Below are positions 44,750 to 56,727 of a stretch of DNA of 64,000 bases, one piece after another. Source of the stretch: Dipylidium caninum. Lineage: Eukaryota; Platyhelminthes; Cestoda; Cyclophyllidea; Dipylidiidae. A program made the position numbers and the translations under genes. The notes beneath the pieces are model-generated. The model was given only the letters and a program-made list of their open reading frames with translations, was not told the DNA's origin and ran no database searches. The stretch's first letter is position 1. The number at the start of each line of letters is the position of its first letter. The stretch spans positions 186,001 through 250,000 of the forward strand of contig QEYB01001597.1 in the NCBI GenBank assembly GCA_017562135.1. The letters run 5' to 3'.

Positions 44750-47700
44750 ATGAAGATCTCTTACCTTTTTGGCATTGCATTTTCCCTCGCCGAATGTCAA
44801 GTTACGCTCGCTCACTCTGTCTCAACCGAAGGCGAAGAGCGAAGCAGGCTAAACCCACCGCGAGGGCAGTCAAACGATCATTTGTGTGTATTTTATGTGT
44901 GTGTGTGTGTGTGTGCATCAGTGCGTGTGAGTGCACATGCTGGTTGTGTAGTAAGAATGCGAGTGCGAGAGGGTAGATAAAGCGTCTATCGTCTACCGAA
45001 ATCACATTTGGCATGTTAAAGGTTACCAAATGTATGATGAGGGTGTGAGGTGACCTTGAACTTCATTTTCTTCTACCAAATATTCATAGTTTGGCACCCT
45101 TCGATAGAATTTTTGTTGTGTAGCGTCTACTCGTTTCCTTACATCATCGAAAAAATGGTAAAGTTTAAGACATTCCACGCCTCGCCTGCACAGACAGCCA
45201 CCTCGGAGGCGGAAGGTAGTGGGAATATGCTCCTCCGGGGCTCCCTTTTTGGCCCTTTCGTGCGACTCCACTCACCGTCGGCTCATGCAGTTCCCAATGC
45301 TCTCCGCGGGCTCCTTTCGAGGTCGCCACCAGGTGGCTGCTTAATTGGCTGGCTAATTCAATTAGCCGCAATCGATGGGAGCACAAGTGGTGGGGACGAC
45401 AGGCGAATGCCGAGCGTTTTTCCCCTCACTACGAGGCGTGGAGGACGGCGTCTCGCCCGCCTTCGGCACGCGCACACGCCGAGTTTGTGGCAGTCGCCTG
45501 CCGTGAGGGAAGCCGGTTGGGACGGTTTGAGCTCTTCCTTTGTGGCTGTCCTCGTGTGCTCATCCTCGAAGCCACAAAATTACGCTGTTGCCGGGGGGGG
45601 GGTGGGAGGTGGACCTTTTATCGTGAGAGTCTTGTCTATGCGCTGGAGAGAGCTCAGAAGCGCACTCTTGAAAGCCTCCCTCCCAGTAATACATGACGCA
45701 GACGTCCACCCCGCCCGTGTAAACTTGACGGTCTGCCTTCCTCTCCCATTCCACTCCAGAATGGACAATACTTCAGAGTTTGGATCTTCGACGCAGTCGA
45801 TCCGCACGCAGTTCAGATTAGCCCTTCCAAGTGGCAGCCGCATCACGCTCTGCGGCCCTCACCCTCCGCGCCGTCGGCATTCACCACGCTGACGCAGACC
45901 GCTTGCGCTAATGTTGTTCACAACTCCGGCGACCCGAATGCCTCCGCCGACTGCCTCGGTGATGGCGGAAGTCGACAGCGCCAGTTCAAACTCAGCCTCT
46001 TCGCGGTGGATATGACGAACGTCGAGGTCGTGGGAGCCGAAAAAGGCCTTCCGAAGAACGTGGACGCAATGGTCTTTCGCGCCGCCTCCGACAACCCACC
46101 TGTGGACGAGTACTACGACGAAGTGGGCGCCGATTTCAAAGTTGAATTAAGACGGGCCTTTGATTTGGCCAGACTGTGAGTGTGCCACTTTGTCTGCTCT
46201 CCTTATCTTGGTCAAATGCCCTCTAAAATCTGCTCCCACTCTTGATGTCAAATGCTGTCTCTCTTCCGTAAATTGCCACTAATTCTAACCTCCTCCGTCC
46301 CTTCCTCCCAATCCTCAGGGCCTCATTCTTCTCCTCCTCTTCCTTCACCCTTTCACTTGCTCTCCTTGACCCTCCTACCGCCTGACATTAATGCGCCGCG
46401 TCAACTAATCAAAGTTCGCAGATTTTGTGATGATGATCTAGTGAGAAGATTTGTTATTCAAACAGAGGGACGGGTTTTTAACCATGAGGAAGACGGTGTT
46501 TTTGCTTCTCGCGCTGTGAGAAGGTAACAGCCTGAGTGATCCGTTCTATGTTTGCTTTTCTCTCTGCAAACGCTACTGCCACGCCGCCAGAGGTCCATTC
46601 GCTGCCGCGCTGTCTGGAGCGGGCGGAGGACCTCCGCCGGCGGTCATGTCGTTTCAGTGGAGTAAACATGTTTCGTTGTCTTTCCCCTTCACCAACCTCC
46701 AAGGAGTTGCCCTCTATAATCTGAATTGTTTGAATTAACTCGAAATTTTCCCAGTTGGTACCATCTTCTCTCCCAATTGAAACTCCTTTTGCGCTCGCAT
46801 CCGCCTATGAACTCGTAGTGTCTGTTTCTCTCTCTGAACGCGGCCTTCCTCGCGCGAAATTAGCTGTGATCATTATAGACGGGAGCAGCGTTGAATATCG
46901 GCGTCCACAGTTTCACTTGGTAGTAAAATCTAGGATATTTTGCTCCACACAGCCTCACATCCGCCGCGTGGATGCGTCTTAGTCCGTCATTACCTCTTCC
47001 TCCTTGAACCGTCCAGTGTGAAGGTCCGGCGATTGCCGTGGAGCAGTAGCCTCCTTGCCCCTCAGAGGGGGGAAACAGGGCTTTGCTTGGAAACACCTCA
47101 TCCGCTTATTTGCAGCCATCATAAAAAGTCGCCACCAGTGACTGTGGCCCTGAGTGGACGACGCTGTGCACGGTTCCATTCACACCGGGCGATTTAAACT
47201 CTCTCCTGACCCGCGGCGTGGTCGAGCGGACGCCTCGACAGACGTAGGATGAGTCCCTTCCTTTAAACCCAAACCACTGCTTCTCCAGACGCCTCACAGG
47301 AGGAGGAGACTTTTCGAGGCCATGGACTACATCACCGGACATGCATTGTTTGGGGCATTTGACAATCAAAAGGAATTTACAGGGTCTGGTGTCCCGTCTG
47401 CGGACGCGTCGGCGTTGGTCGGTGAGGCGTAGAACCGAACAGGGGAATGACAGCGTTAGGGAGCTGCCTGCGCCCCCGGTTGCTTGTATCCACACGAGCC
47501 GGTTTATTTTGTGGCCACACTAACGAGGCAGCGGCTTTGTTTTGTCGTGAGTGCGTAAACGCAGAAGCCCCGCCGCTTTTGGCATAAACAAACCATTCTG
47601 CTTTGAGACTTCATAGGCAGCTGGTGAAGCCGGCTCTGTTTATTCCTCTTCTTCCTTCCACCGGCGCATGCAAAATGGGCGCTTCCACCCACCTCATCGT

Positions 47701-48594
47701 CTCAACCCCCCGAAGGTGTCCCTGAGGCGGAGCGGGTGGAGGAAGAGCTTCAATGAACTCCTCATTTATGCGTAGTTCTTGTGGGAAATTGCAGCGAGAA
47801 GTATTGGGGGCGTGGGGCAATCACTTAACTCCAATCCAACTTGGAATTCGGCGGTCATCTGAGGCTGGTGTGCTTCCCACCCCCCCCCCGCGGTGGGGCA
47901 CTCGGAACACTTTGACGAGATTCCGTGGAACACACGATTCGACTGCGCTGTCCCGCTGTGGAGGCGCGCAGTTTCAAATCTCTAGCGGGATAAGGACAGA
48001 AGGAGGCCTCGCGGCTCGATGCAGCGGCCAGTGGCGACTTTTGTTTTATTCTTGACGTAAGGAGAGAGTTTTTTTCTGACTCTTAGACTTCGAGCCCCCC
48101 TCTTCTGCATCTCCGACAAGGCGCCTCCCAATCTTCTCGCCTACCTCCTCTTTTTTGCCCAAAATCTGCCCCTCTTCAAGGCAATCATGGAAAAGGAGCC
48201 CGCCTACCGCACCGCCATTCCGTTCATTCTCCCACACGCGTGGAATACAGTTAATTTGCCACTATTAACTCAAATTTGCTCTTGTGAAGCGGACTCCGGA
48301 GGCTCCGCCACCGCCGTCCTCAACGGCGCTGGTGGTGCTGGCGGTGGCGATGGGGCCGATGAGTTTAGCAAACCCAGAGTCGAGGAGGGTGGGAGGAAGG
48401 CGGGCGACCCTCACAACATCGCCGTTTTCCCCCTGTGCGGAGACAAGACTGTCCCGATGTCGGCAGTGCAGTCCTTCGAGGCACTCCCTCGTGTCGCAAT
48501 TGGCTTGGACATCTCCACCAACTTCGCCACAGAGACCGAAATCCCACCGAGTTTGGTGCTCCCGCCCCTGGTGGTCTTCGTTACGATCTTTCAA
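43029..48594 (+). CDS. ARHGAP35: p190RhoGAP homologue (ARHGAP5/ARHGAP35 family), N-terminal half; gene continues to the right
   Basis: Five exons (43029-43858, 43930-44140, 44213-44575, 45760-46175, 48087-48594) join without a phase error into 776 codons. p190RhoGAP proteins switch off RhoA under integrin, Src and FAK signals. Residues 1-245 match the family's N-terminal GTP-binding domain: RVGKS P-loop, EDHLSVISNSDYYGS, IIEQCDFIDD, SKHD (G4) and ETSA (G5). After a disordered linker, residues about 435-610 fit the first pseudoGTPase domain: LLMLFLTGPGASTLKS, then YFRVWIFDAVDP. From 607 on comes the second: LRAPLFCISDKAPPNLLAYL and ending VVFVTIF. The four FF domains that vertebrate members have between GTPase and pseudoGTPase domains are not seen. 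The catalytic RhoGAP domain is not in the window. ARHGAP5 and ARHGAP35 cannot be distinguished. Confidence 0.85.
43930..44140 (+). CDS. ARHGAP35: p190RhoGAP exon 2 (linker)
   Basis: 211 nt after an ATGCTTTAG acceptor; the first base completes the Arg codon of exon 1. Encodes HSERAGTLVSIYADPN and a polar linker with a Tyr motif (MTYDLP), ending TCG|GTAAAT. Phase match is exact; no domain. Confidence 0.7.
44213..44575 (+). CDS. ARHGAP35: p190RhoGAP exon 3 (linker and start of first pseudoGTPase domain)
   Basis: 363 nt, phase 0 both sides, between CATGTTTTAG and GTGAGT. A polar linker is followed by a hydrophobic strand and helix, LLMLFLTGPGASTLKS, then YYRDRFHLA. This resembles the opening of the pG1 domain, with a degenerate P-loop lacking the GK[ST] lysine pattern. 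Confidence 0.75.
44719..44748. repeat. (CT)n microsatellite
   Basis: About 14 CT units in a p190RhoGAP intron. Confidence 0.9.
44895..44914. repeat. (TG)n microsatellite
   Basis: Ten TG units, with shorter TG runs on either side. Confidence 0.9.
45760..46175 (+). CDS. ARHGAP35: p190RhoGAP exon 4 (first pseudoGTPase domain, rest)
   Basis: 416 nt after TTCCACTCCAG. NGQYFRVWIFDAVDP continues the strand begun in exon 3, aligning with the family's DGK-x-YEL-x-L segment. An Ala/Ser-rich insert follows, then RQFKLSLFAVDMTNVEVVGA, NVDAMVFRAASDNP and the closing helix VELRRAFDLARL. Ends two bases into a codon before GTGAGT. Confidence 0.8.
46176..48086. other. p190RhoGAP intron 4
   Basis: 1.9 kb with no coding stretch that fits the phase of the flanking exons. 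The ORFs here are short and lack splice signals. Confidence 0.5.
48087..48594 (+). CDS. ARHGAP35: p190RhoGAP exon 5 (second pseudoGTPase domain, main part)
   Basis: 508 nt after TCTGACTCTTAG; the first base completes a Leu codon. LRAPLFCISDKAPPNLLAYL matches the family's second pseudoGTPase strand and helix. A Gly/Ala/Glu-rich insert is followed by LPRVAIGLDISTNFATE and LVVFVTIFQ, the latter at the place of the family's GYIVFYSAK strand. Ends phase 0 at GTGAGC. The next helix and strand must come from another exon. Confidence 0.8.
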
Positions 48595-51500
48595 GTGAGC
48601 AGTTTTCCTTTCACTCTCTCCAATTTCTTCACCAACTGGAAACAGTTGTGTTTTCTTCTACTTTTGAGTATCACTTAGGGAATTTCCCACGATCCGCATT
48701 CTCACGGCCTCCCCCTCCTCCTCCTCCGCTCTCGTGACCTCCCTTTTGACCCGGGGCTCGAAAGCTCAGAGGCTGGCGCGTCCCCTTACGATTTATTTGG
48801 ACGTTCGTCCTCCCGTTACGTCCCCAGTGGTCGTCCTTTCGCTTACATCTGATTCCAGTATATGCGGGCTTTAGAGAACCTTTCCTCAAATCCCCTCAAA
48901 AATGTCGAAGTTAAATAATTGCCTTCCTGTCAATCGTCGTTTTCCCTAACATAAAGACTGCATTTCTGTGTTGGTATTTTGGTTTTTGAGTAGACTGGCC
49001 ATTTTTTTTAAAGGCCTCCTCAGGCTGCCCCTCCCAATTGGGGAGGAGAACTTTTTCACCTTATGCACGCCAAGGGGAGAGGCAGTTTCTCCCTCTGTGA
49101 CTTAGTCCCTCTACCACACGATGTTCGCCCTTTTTCTCCTTTTCCTCTAATCAGTCTCACCGCTGATTGACGCAGTCCTTTCACTCGCACAGCCTCAGCA
49201 CCCTTTCCTCAGGCCTAAATGATGCCTGGCGGTGTTTTTAACCACACACTGTCAAATCATCACACTCCGGCGCCACCACCTCCGCCCTCCACCCCATTAA
49301 ATGGGGCGCGAATGCCGCATTTGCCTTCCACGCGGATCGAGGTAGCTTGAAATAACATCAAATAGAAGTGTATTTGAATACCACACGATGCCAGAGGCCT
49401 GTTCTATTTACCAATGAATTGGAGACTCCGTAGTGGATCAAATTCCATTTCATCTGTTTGACCTCCATGTTTGTCCACCCCGACGTTTGTTTGCGTTGTT
49501 GCGTGATGCTGGGAACACCGCCGGCTCGCCCGAGGCCCTTCACCGGGGTCTGAGGGGCGGCAGCCGACGACTGGGGCCTAGAGGACTGTGGACCGGATTG
49601 AAAGCCCGTGCGAGGATGGGAACAGGTCTGTGATGAGTTGAGCCACCTCGTGTGGAGTGCAATTAAATGGAAGTTGGCAACGCCTCTGGCCTGGCAGGCA
49701 GCCAGCCAATTTGCCCCTCAGTGGACCTTTTTGAGGCCGTGACGGTCGACGGCGCCGATACGGCGCGGAGAGTCTTGTCCTCCTGCTCACATGCCGACAA
49801 AAACGCCGACCAGACGGAGGCGTGCACAAAGACGCAGCCACTGGTGTGAGTGATTAATGCGTCAAGCGGGGTTGCGCACCGCGATGGTCGAGGATGAGCA
49901 ACCCCGCCTTCGTGGGTGCATTCTCGGTGTAGACGCGGTGCCGGCCGCACAAAGCCCTTTCCAGCCTCGTGCACCACCACCGCCACGGCCACCACCCTCG
50001 CCTCACTCGCTCCTCACACTTCACTCTCTCTCTCTCTCTCTCAACCTGTTGACACGTGTTGTTTCTCTTCTATGCGTCATGGCAACAACGCCGATGACAA
50101 TGACTGCGGCGTGTGGGTCGTGGCGGCGCTACACATGGTGGCTAAATTCGCCATTTCCTCCCGATCACCGCCTCGCCTGCCCCCTCCCCCCCGCCTCCCT
50201 CTTAGCAGCATAGCCATGAAGAAGTAGTGGTTACCTTTCGGCCGAGGTCTCTTACTCTAAAGCACGAATTTTCCAAAAATATCAACTTTTTAGCCTTTAG
50301 AAGAACGGAGACGCTCAATAGTAGTGAGTACTATCTCACAATTCGATACAGAACAACCAATTTTCTTCTTTTTCATATCTCCATAGTACTAATTAGAATA
50401 AAACCTGTTTACCCATTTCCAAGTCCTTAGCCTAAACAACCAATTGATTAACTTCAGCATTTGACGTTGATTGAGCTGAGGCGGGCCTCTGCTCCAAGGC
50501 AGAGCCAGAGTACATATCCAGTCGTTCTTTTACATCTCTCCATCTTCAACTGGACGCACTCGTTCCCCTACAAGGTGTCAAGTAAAACCGTCTAGTGAAG
50601 ATTATGTTTTTTCGTGTAACGCGAAACCTGCTCTGGCATAATGCCCCTTTTGCCTTCACCCAGCGGTTATTGGTCCATCTCAAGGTCGCTCTGGTTTTGA
50701 CGGATTCCTACAGTTTTCCTTGAATGTTGCATTACTACCTGTTTAGTCGGTCGAGGACTAACGGTCTTTTTATTTCATCGCATTACATGCTGGAAAGGGC
50801 ATCAGCGGCTTATTCCTCGGCCGTGGGATTTCATTGGCCTCATCGCACAAATTAAAAATCTGCTATTTCAGTCAGTGTTTATATTCCCGCCTCCTCTCCC
50901 CGTGTTGGTGGGCATTTTTGAGTCGGCCTGACAGTTTCACTTCATTGACACGTAATTCCTCTCTTTTTTCCAGTCCCTTCAGGAGTTTGCAAATTCTTTT
51001 TCGCATTTCTTTGTCACTTGTGAGCGCCTCCACTAAGTTTTTCATTAGCCCCTGATGTAAATTTATTTCTATTTATTTCTTTCCGAAACATACAGCTCAA
51101 GAAAATTGTTGGCCTATTGCGTTTCCTCAGAAAATGTTAACAAATGATTCTTCACTGGGAACACGATTCGCTCTATGTTGAATATCGAAAATTAGTGTGT
51201 CAAGGAACAATTTCCTTATAAATCTCTTGAAGTAATAGCAGGCTAATCCACAAAACGTTTACTGTAGTTATATCTCAGTTATTAATCACAAGTTTTTTTG
51301 AAAAAAGACAACTATTTTCACGTATTGGCACGGTCTTGAGGGACATGCCAAGAGGCTGCCGTTTATTGGCTCGATGACTCTGTGTTTTCATTGGTTGGTC
51401 GCACCCATGCCGCACACTAACAAAGCCAAGTCAGGTGACTTGAATTTCTATTGGTCGAAACTGATACTCGTCATGACGACTTGCGTGTACGACTTGCCTG

Positions 51501-52296
51501 TCTCGTAGACAAATCCTACACCAAGAAGGTATTCTCCACGTGTAATGAAGTCAGCATCCAGAACGATAGTAACGAATTGCGAAGTGCCGTATTGCAACAC
51601 TTGCCATTAAAGATGTAATTTTTCTTAAAACGAGCGGCGTGAGTCCTGAGTCAGTTCGCCATACGCTCTCCTAGCGCTTGCAAACACCATTAATGCACAA
51701 AATCACACTTTTATTATCTCCAGGCGTAGAAAGTCGTTCATCGGTGATAGGTATAGTAAAACTGTAGCTATCTTAGGAGTCCCGTTTCAAAAAAATTCTT
51801 CAAGCGGGCAAGTCAAGGCATAAAATGGGACGATAAAGTGAATATTCTCAGCGGAAGTCTTTTCGATGAACAGTCCCTCACTCGTTCGAGAATTAGCGTC
51901 GTAAAGGAGCACACACAAGGCGAACTGCATGCCCGCTGTTTACGAGTCAGTCTGAGCCACTCCCTTAGTCTAAGATGCGTCAGTGATGAATAAATAATGA
52001 AGATATCGCCTGTCCCCACACGTTGCCACCTCTTATTCTACATGCAAGTCCAGCTCAGTATTCCCGAGAGGAATGCTGCAACATACATTCATTGAAATTT
52101 GTATTTTTCCCTTAAATAACGTATGTGGATCCTCTAGGGGAAAGTCTTCAGGCTTTGTTGCATCCAGACTTCATGGTGAGGACGATTAAAAGGAGTCATC
52201 TTTAATACCGCCTTCTTTAACAAAAACATCCCACTTTTGCGCGGGCGATTCGCTGGAGGCTGCCTCAGTCTAATATTCGCGGCTAATTTCTTCGAG
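48595..52296. other. Interval after p190RhoGAP exon 5
   Basis: No secure exon. One open stretch with an ATG at 49667 runs 60 codons to a GTGAGT-like site (CPSVDLFEAVTVDGADTARR), and another open stretch lies near 50.08 kb; neither could be tied to a neighbour. A CT run is at 50027-50042. From 50.2 to 52.2 kb the sequence is AT-rich and shows nothing. Confidence 0.3.
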
Positions 52297-54355
52297 AATG
52301 TTTTTTTGTGCCCGCCGGAATGGTGATGGAGTTGGACGAATGGGGAACGAAAGTTCACGTTTCATTGTTGACGAGTGAAATTACTGCGCACCACCTCGCA
52401 AACGTGGCCCGTATGGCCAAAAGTAACTCATTCTTTGATATGATCCTCCCCATGTCATATTTAGCTCCTCAAGACGACGTTGATGGGGAAAATTTGTCCA
52501 GAAGGGCAAGGAAAGCTCTACGTCTGAGGTGCTTCCTCCCCGCTCCACCTCTCCTCCTCCCTCTACGATCCGAAGCTGTTTTGTTGTCATGTTTGTCTCT
52601 CTCCAGGTGCATTTGTTAACACAAGCAGGGCATACTGTGAGTAGACATCTGGTAAATTCTTGTTTCCCAAACTTATCTATAACTTTACTGTCATGGGTGT
52701 GTGTAGAAGACGGAATGAGAGGAGTAAAAACCAGCGCTCCGTAGGACTATTTTAGGAGCGGTGTTTTCGGCCATAGGATCCCTACTGGTCAATTTCTTTA
52801 ACAGCCACTATGGTCTAGAGCAACCGTTTATAAAAGCGATGTAGCCGTCGGGTCGCGAAGTCAGTCCATTTCCTCTCCCGCCCCAGTTCACGGTGGCAGC
52901 AGCAGGGCGGTTGCATTTCACCAAAGGCCACGACGCCGCATCTACCTGCGAACAGACGACGCAGAACCGCCCGCCTCTCTGTGACTCTCCCCCTGGTGGC
53001 TGCCAACTGCTAACGCTGTCCCACGTTCATGGAACTTGGTTCCGTGTGGATCATGTGTAATTTCGGGTGTGACTGAGCACGGAACAACGACAATAAAGCG
53101 TGTTTTGGCAGTGGTGCCAGAGCCGTAATTGCGTATTAACTGTTGCGAAATTAATATTAGCCTGTCAGGAGGCTGAGGATTTTAACTGTAACAATGTCCT
53201 GAGGCATGAAAGTGCTTCCTGGAGGCTCCTTTCCTGAGACATCTCGTCCTCCTCCTCCCTGGTGCACACTCGGTTTTATGCGCTTGTTCTACTTTGTGGC
53301 TGACCAGATTTTCTCATAGCCCTGCTTAGGAGAATTGTGTCCTCAAAGTACCCCTCAAATGCTGTTACAACTGCGAAAGTGATTTGTGAATTTAAGGGAA
53401 GGAGAGGCAGGCAAAGGTCCAAAATTTTATGCGATTTCTCCCCACCACCCCCATTAATTGCCTCCTTTAATTCTTCCCAATCGGCGTCTCTTTATCCTTC
53501 CCTCGGGCATTCAACTTTTATGCGCTCGTGACTTCGTCGTTGCGCCCTCACTTTAGCATGCGACTCTACCACTCTTCAGGAAAGCGTCTCGTTTCGTGGC
53601 GAGAAGGATGCCTTCTTAGTTCTCTTTATCAACTTCATTTCCTTGGGCTTTTCCCGCCTTCCTCGCTATGCACTTCCTCACGAGGATTAAGAAGAGGCCG
53701 AGCAAGAGAGAATAATGCCCGTTGTCTCCTCCCTTCCTTGCCCGATGCCCTGAGCCCAGTGGTCTTAAGGAAGGGGGCTTAAGTATTTGCATTTGACGAG
53801 AAATGACATGTGTGGTGACTTTGATCTCACCGACTTTCTCGATTTTCCCTGAATTTGTGTTCTGTCCCCCGAACTCTTAGGACTAGCCAGGGCGGTAAAT
53901 TGCACGAATCCACTTCATAGGCACAAGCCTTTAGAGACTGGCTCCCTTCCGGACGGAATGAGTCCACCATGCGCAGCAACGACGTGGTCTGGAATTACGG
54001 CTGCGAGGAGAGGGTTGAGCGATGGTGGCGCAGGTGTTGTGTGGGCCTCGCATCCCATCGTCGTCTCCACCGGGAGAGGGCGACTGCGCATTTTCAATTA
54101 GGCAACCCTGGTGCGCGTCGCGGCTCGGTGTGGTGTCGGGGCAGCGCCTCGCAAGCAGCCTCGCCTACCACCGAGCCAATTAGCATGCACGTGTGTGTGT
54201 TTAACGTGGTGTTTAGAGAAAAAAAAATACCCCAACTCTGCATTCACCAGCTCGTTTGACGTGGACCCTGGAGGAGGGAGCTGGTGGGTCGCTCACTCAG
54301 GCGCTCTCTCTGCCCGTTTTGGCTACGGCTTTTTTCGCCAACACCAACACAACTG
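52297..54355 (+). CDS. Candidate two-exon block X1 in the p190 interval
   Basis: Block 52297-52528 (ATG at 52320, MVMELDEWGTKVHVSLLTSE, then HHLANVARMAKSNSFFDMIL) ends two bases into a codon before GTGCTT. Block 54251-54355 begins with the single base that restores phase, and reads SFDVDPGGGSWWVAHSG and ARFGYGFFRQHQHN before GTGAGT. The phase match and coding look support a spliced pair, but I recognise no family. It might be a nested gene's start. Confidence 0.35.
52829..53120 (+). mobile_element. Possible solo LTR or short retroelement
   Basis: TATAAAA at 52829-52835 and AATAAA at 53092-53097 on the same strand lie 260 bases apart. They are followed within 15 bases by TTTTGGCAGTGGTGCCAGAG, which resembles an LTR end plus a primer-binding-like TGGTGCCAGA. 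No second copy, target-site duplication or coding sequence was found in the window. It may equally be chance spacing of two common motifs. Confidence 0.2.
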
Positions 54356-54562
54356 GTGAGTGGGGCCTTGTGCACATGGAGGATCATTGAGGGGACCTCC
54401 TCACTGAAGCCATTCACCCTGGTTCGCTAAAAACAGTCCGAACTGTGACGTTTTTCGGGACAAAGGTTACTCGACAAGTCGTGCTGTTAAAAGGATGATC
54501 CACCGTTTCCTCCAGCTATTCACCTCTTCGCGCAAATAGTCAGGATTTAACATAAATTTCAG

Positions 54563-55500
54563 GACGTCTCCAGCCCAGATTGTCTTCTTAAGGCGACCTA
54601 AGAACAGAGTTGGAGTTGTCCAGGAAAGGGAAAGGATGGATGCGTGGAATTTCTGGATATTTACATCACGAATCGGCTTCGTCCGTGGTCGTGAACAACA
54701 TCCGGCTGTCAGGGATGTCCCCTGTGCATACTGCTTTTCTCCCGGTCACAATGGCCGCCTCAAATGCGACATAGAATGCTTGAGATAGCGATTAGCGTCT
54801 CCAGAGTTGGCGCTTAGGCTACTTGAAAGCCTCTGCGTCTGCTCTTTGGTGGCAGAAAGAGGACTAGCAATTCAGATTCACGTCCGGCTTGTTTTAACTG
54901 GTCGGACGAAGAGGTGCATCAACCGCAAGCGTGCTCGGAGTCTCGTGGTAGCCAATCGGTGCGGGGTTGAGACTCCTCGAGGCATTCGTCTCTAAGTTAA
55001 ATTTAGTTCGCTCCTTTCGTGCATACCCACATCTCGGCACTGTAGAGTGGGACAGACGCTTTTCCGAGGTTGACATGTCCAACGCGCCCTTTGAGTTGCA
55101 TTATCTCGCCAAATTCCTTCGTTCCTGGGAAACAGGACAAGCATATGACACGCATATCCCGCAATCGTGCACGCCTTTTGACTGCGGCAGTAGAGAAGCC
55201 GTAGGGAGCCGGTAGGATGGACGACTTGGGACTATCGCAATGTCAATGTTTTTGCTCGAGTCTGGCCTCTCCATCTAATCGACGAGTTGGCCACCGAGAT
55301 GTCTGAGGTGGTCAGGTCGAAGGAGAAAGAGACCATCTGAGGAGGCAGGGCAAGTCGGCTGGTCCGTCTGTCACCTCCTTTTCACTGAACGATGTCGTCA
55401 ACAGCAGCGAATCGTCTGCAACCTCGGCCACCACCCAGGAAAGGGGTGAATCGAGGTTAACATGCTGGCAAGGCGGAACATTAACATTGTTGGACAAAAC
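54563..55500 (+). pseudogene. Coding-like stretch with in-frame stop and frame changes (block X2)
   Basis: After an acceptor (AATTTCAG) that is in phase with the exon ending at 54355, 74 codons are open (RPKNRVGVVQERERMDAWNF, then CAYCFSPGHNGRLKCDIEC) up to TAG at 54786-54788. The same frame then stays open for another 68 codons. From about 54.97 kb coding-like sequence appears in a second frame (GTVEWDRRFSEVDMSNAPFE), and at about 55.22 kb in a third (DYRNVNVFARVWPLHLIDEL). It could be a decayed gene, or separate exons with introns I missed. The Cys/His pattern hints at a zinc-binding site. Confidence 0.3.
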
Positions 55501-55598
55501 GGTTATTTTAATCTAGACTTATCCACAGTTACCTTCTCGCTGGGGAACCCGGCCGGGTAAGGCATGAAAGAAAGCGCTTTAATTCTTTCTTCTTGCAG

Positions 55599-56043
55599 GC
55601 GCTGGAAATCTTTAAACAACTGTCACCTGTCACAAGCAATATCCGTTTTGCCCTCCTCCACTTTCTCACCGTCCAGTGGCCCCAGTTCTGTGGCCAACTC
55701 ACTCGTCAGCTAGAATCTCTCCTGACAGCTGCCAGCGAAAGCCTCACCAACCGGAATGATCTTCTCACCGTCGACGATCGTCAGTTTATCGTCATGCTGG
55801 TCGCAGTGTTGGCTGCCGACCCTACGCTTCCGCGTCAACTTATCAATGGCTTGGCAGCACAACAGACTTGTCGCATCTGGCACCCCAGGCCTCTGGGATC
55901 GGGTCTGCCGCGGTGTCTGGAGGACGAGGTGCCACAAGTGGACGCGGATCACGAGGGGTCCCAGCACCAACTCGGTCCCGCAAGGCCGTTGAAGCCTTCC
56001 TTGGCGTTTCTTCATGTTCACTCGGAGAAGGATCGAGATTTCG
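55599..56043 (+). CDS. Candidate exon X3; likely internal frame break
   Basis: A very good acceptor (TTCTTTCTTCTTGCAG) opens a frame that reads as a helical protein: ALEIFKQLSPVTSNIRFALL, FCGQLTRQLESLLTAASESL, DDRQFIVMLVAVLAADPTLP. From about 55.85 kb a different frame looks better (Ser/Gly/Arg-rich, then RKAVEAFLGVSSCSLGEG), and both reach the donor GTAAGG at 56044. No family recognised; an armadillo/HEAT-like helical protein is possible. Confidence 0.45.
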
Positions 56044-56470
56044 GTAAGGCTGTTGTCTCCCACCTCGTAGCCCTTATTTAGTCACCTTCCCAAATCATCG
56101 TCTGTTCTGGAAACTTTAAATTTGGTAGACGAAGAAACCGCCATGTGAGCGGTTTTCTTCCGCGTTTAATCTAACAGTTGCCTCTACTCATTTTCCATCT
56201 CCTATCGTAGTTTTACGGCGAAGGAACTTTGGAGCGAGTTGTCGTGTTCTACGACAACCTCGCACGTCTGTGAACCCAATGCACCCGTCAGCAGACTTAC
56301 TCCACGGCTCGAAATTGAGGGGTGGATTGGGAATGCCCATCCCAGTTACGTGGGCCCGCTCCTGAGACCTGTCACTTGTAAACTGAACTGATTACATGGT
56401 TCTTTAGTGAAAATAGTGTATTGCTTCCCTACACAAAAATTATGTGCAATTTCCCTCGCACCCTTCGCAG

Positions 56471-56584
56471 CGGCTCCTGCGAAATCATATTTTCTCCCTT
56501 CTCTCTGAGGACGTAGCATTCGCAGTACACTTACTGAAGCAGATTTCATGCTCGGGTTATTGCACCTTTGTCTTCTCTCAACCG
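56471..56584 (+). CDS. Candidate exon X4
   Basis: 114 nt between CCCTTCGCAG and GTTAGT, 38 codons: RLLRNHIFSLLSEDVAFAVH and on to a Cys-containing strand (SCSGYCTFVFSQP). Small but with both splice sites; function unknown. Confidence 0.35.
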
Positions 56585-56727
56585 GTTAGTTCTTTGTTTT
56601 CCTCCCGCCTCTCCTCACTCCCGGTTCATAGTGGTAAACTCACCTCATGTTTTGTGGCAGTAGAGTATATTGCATTCCCTAAACTCCCAAAATCAGTAGA
56701 GGGTTAAAATGACTCGCCATCTGGCAT

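Noticed and set aside
44680..45029. ORFs over the CT and TG runs
   Set aside because: Low-complexity artefacts within a p190RhoGAP intron.
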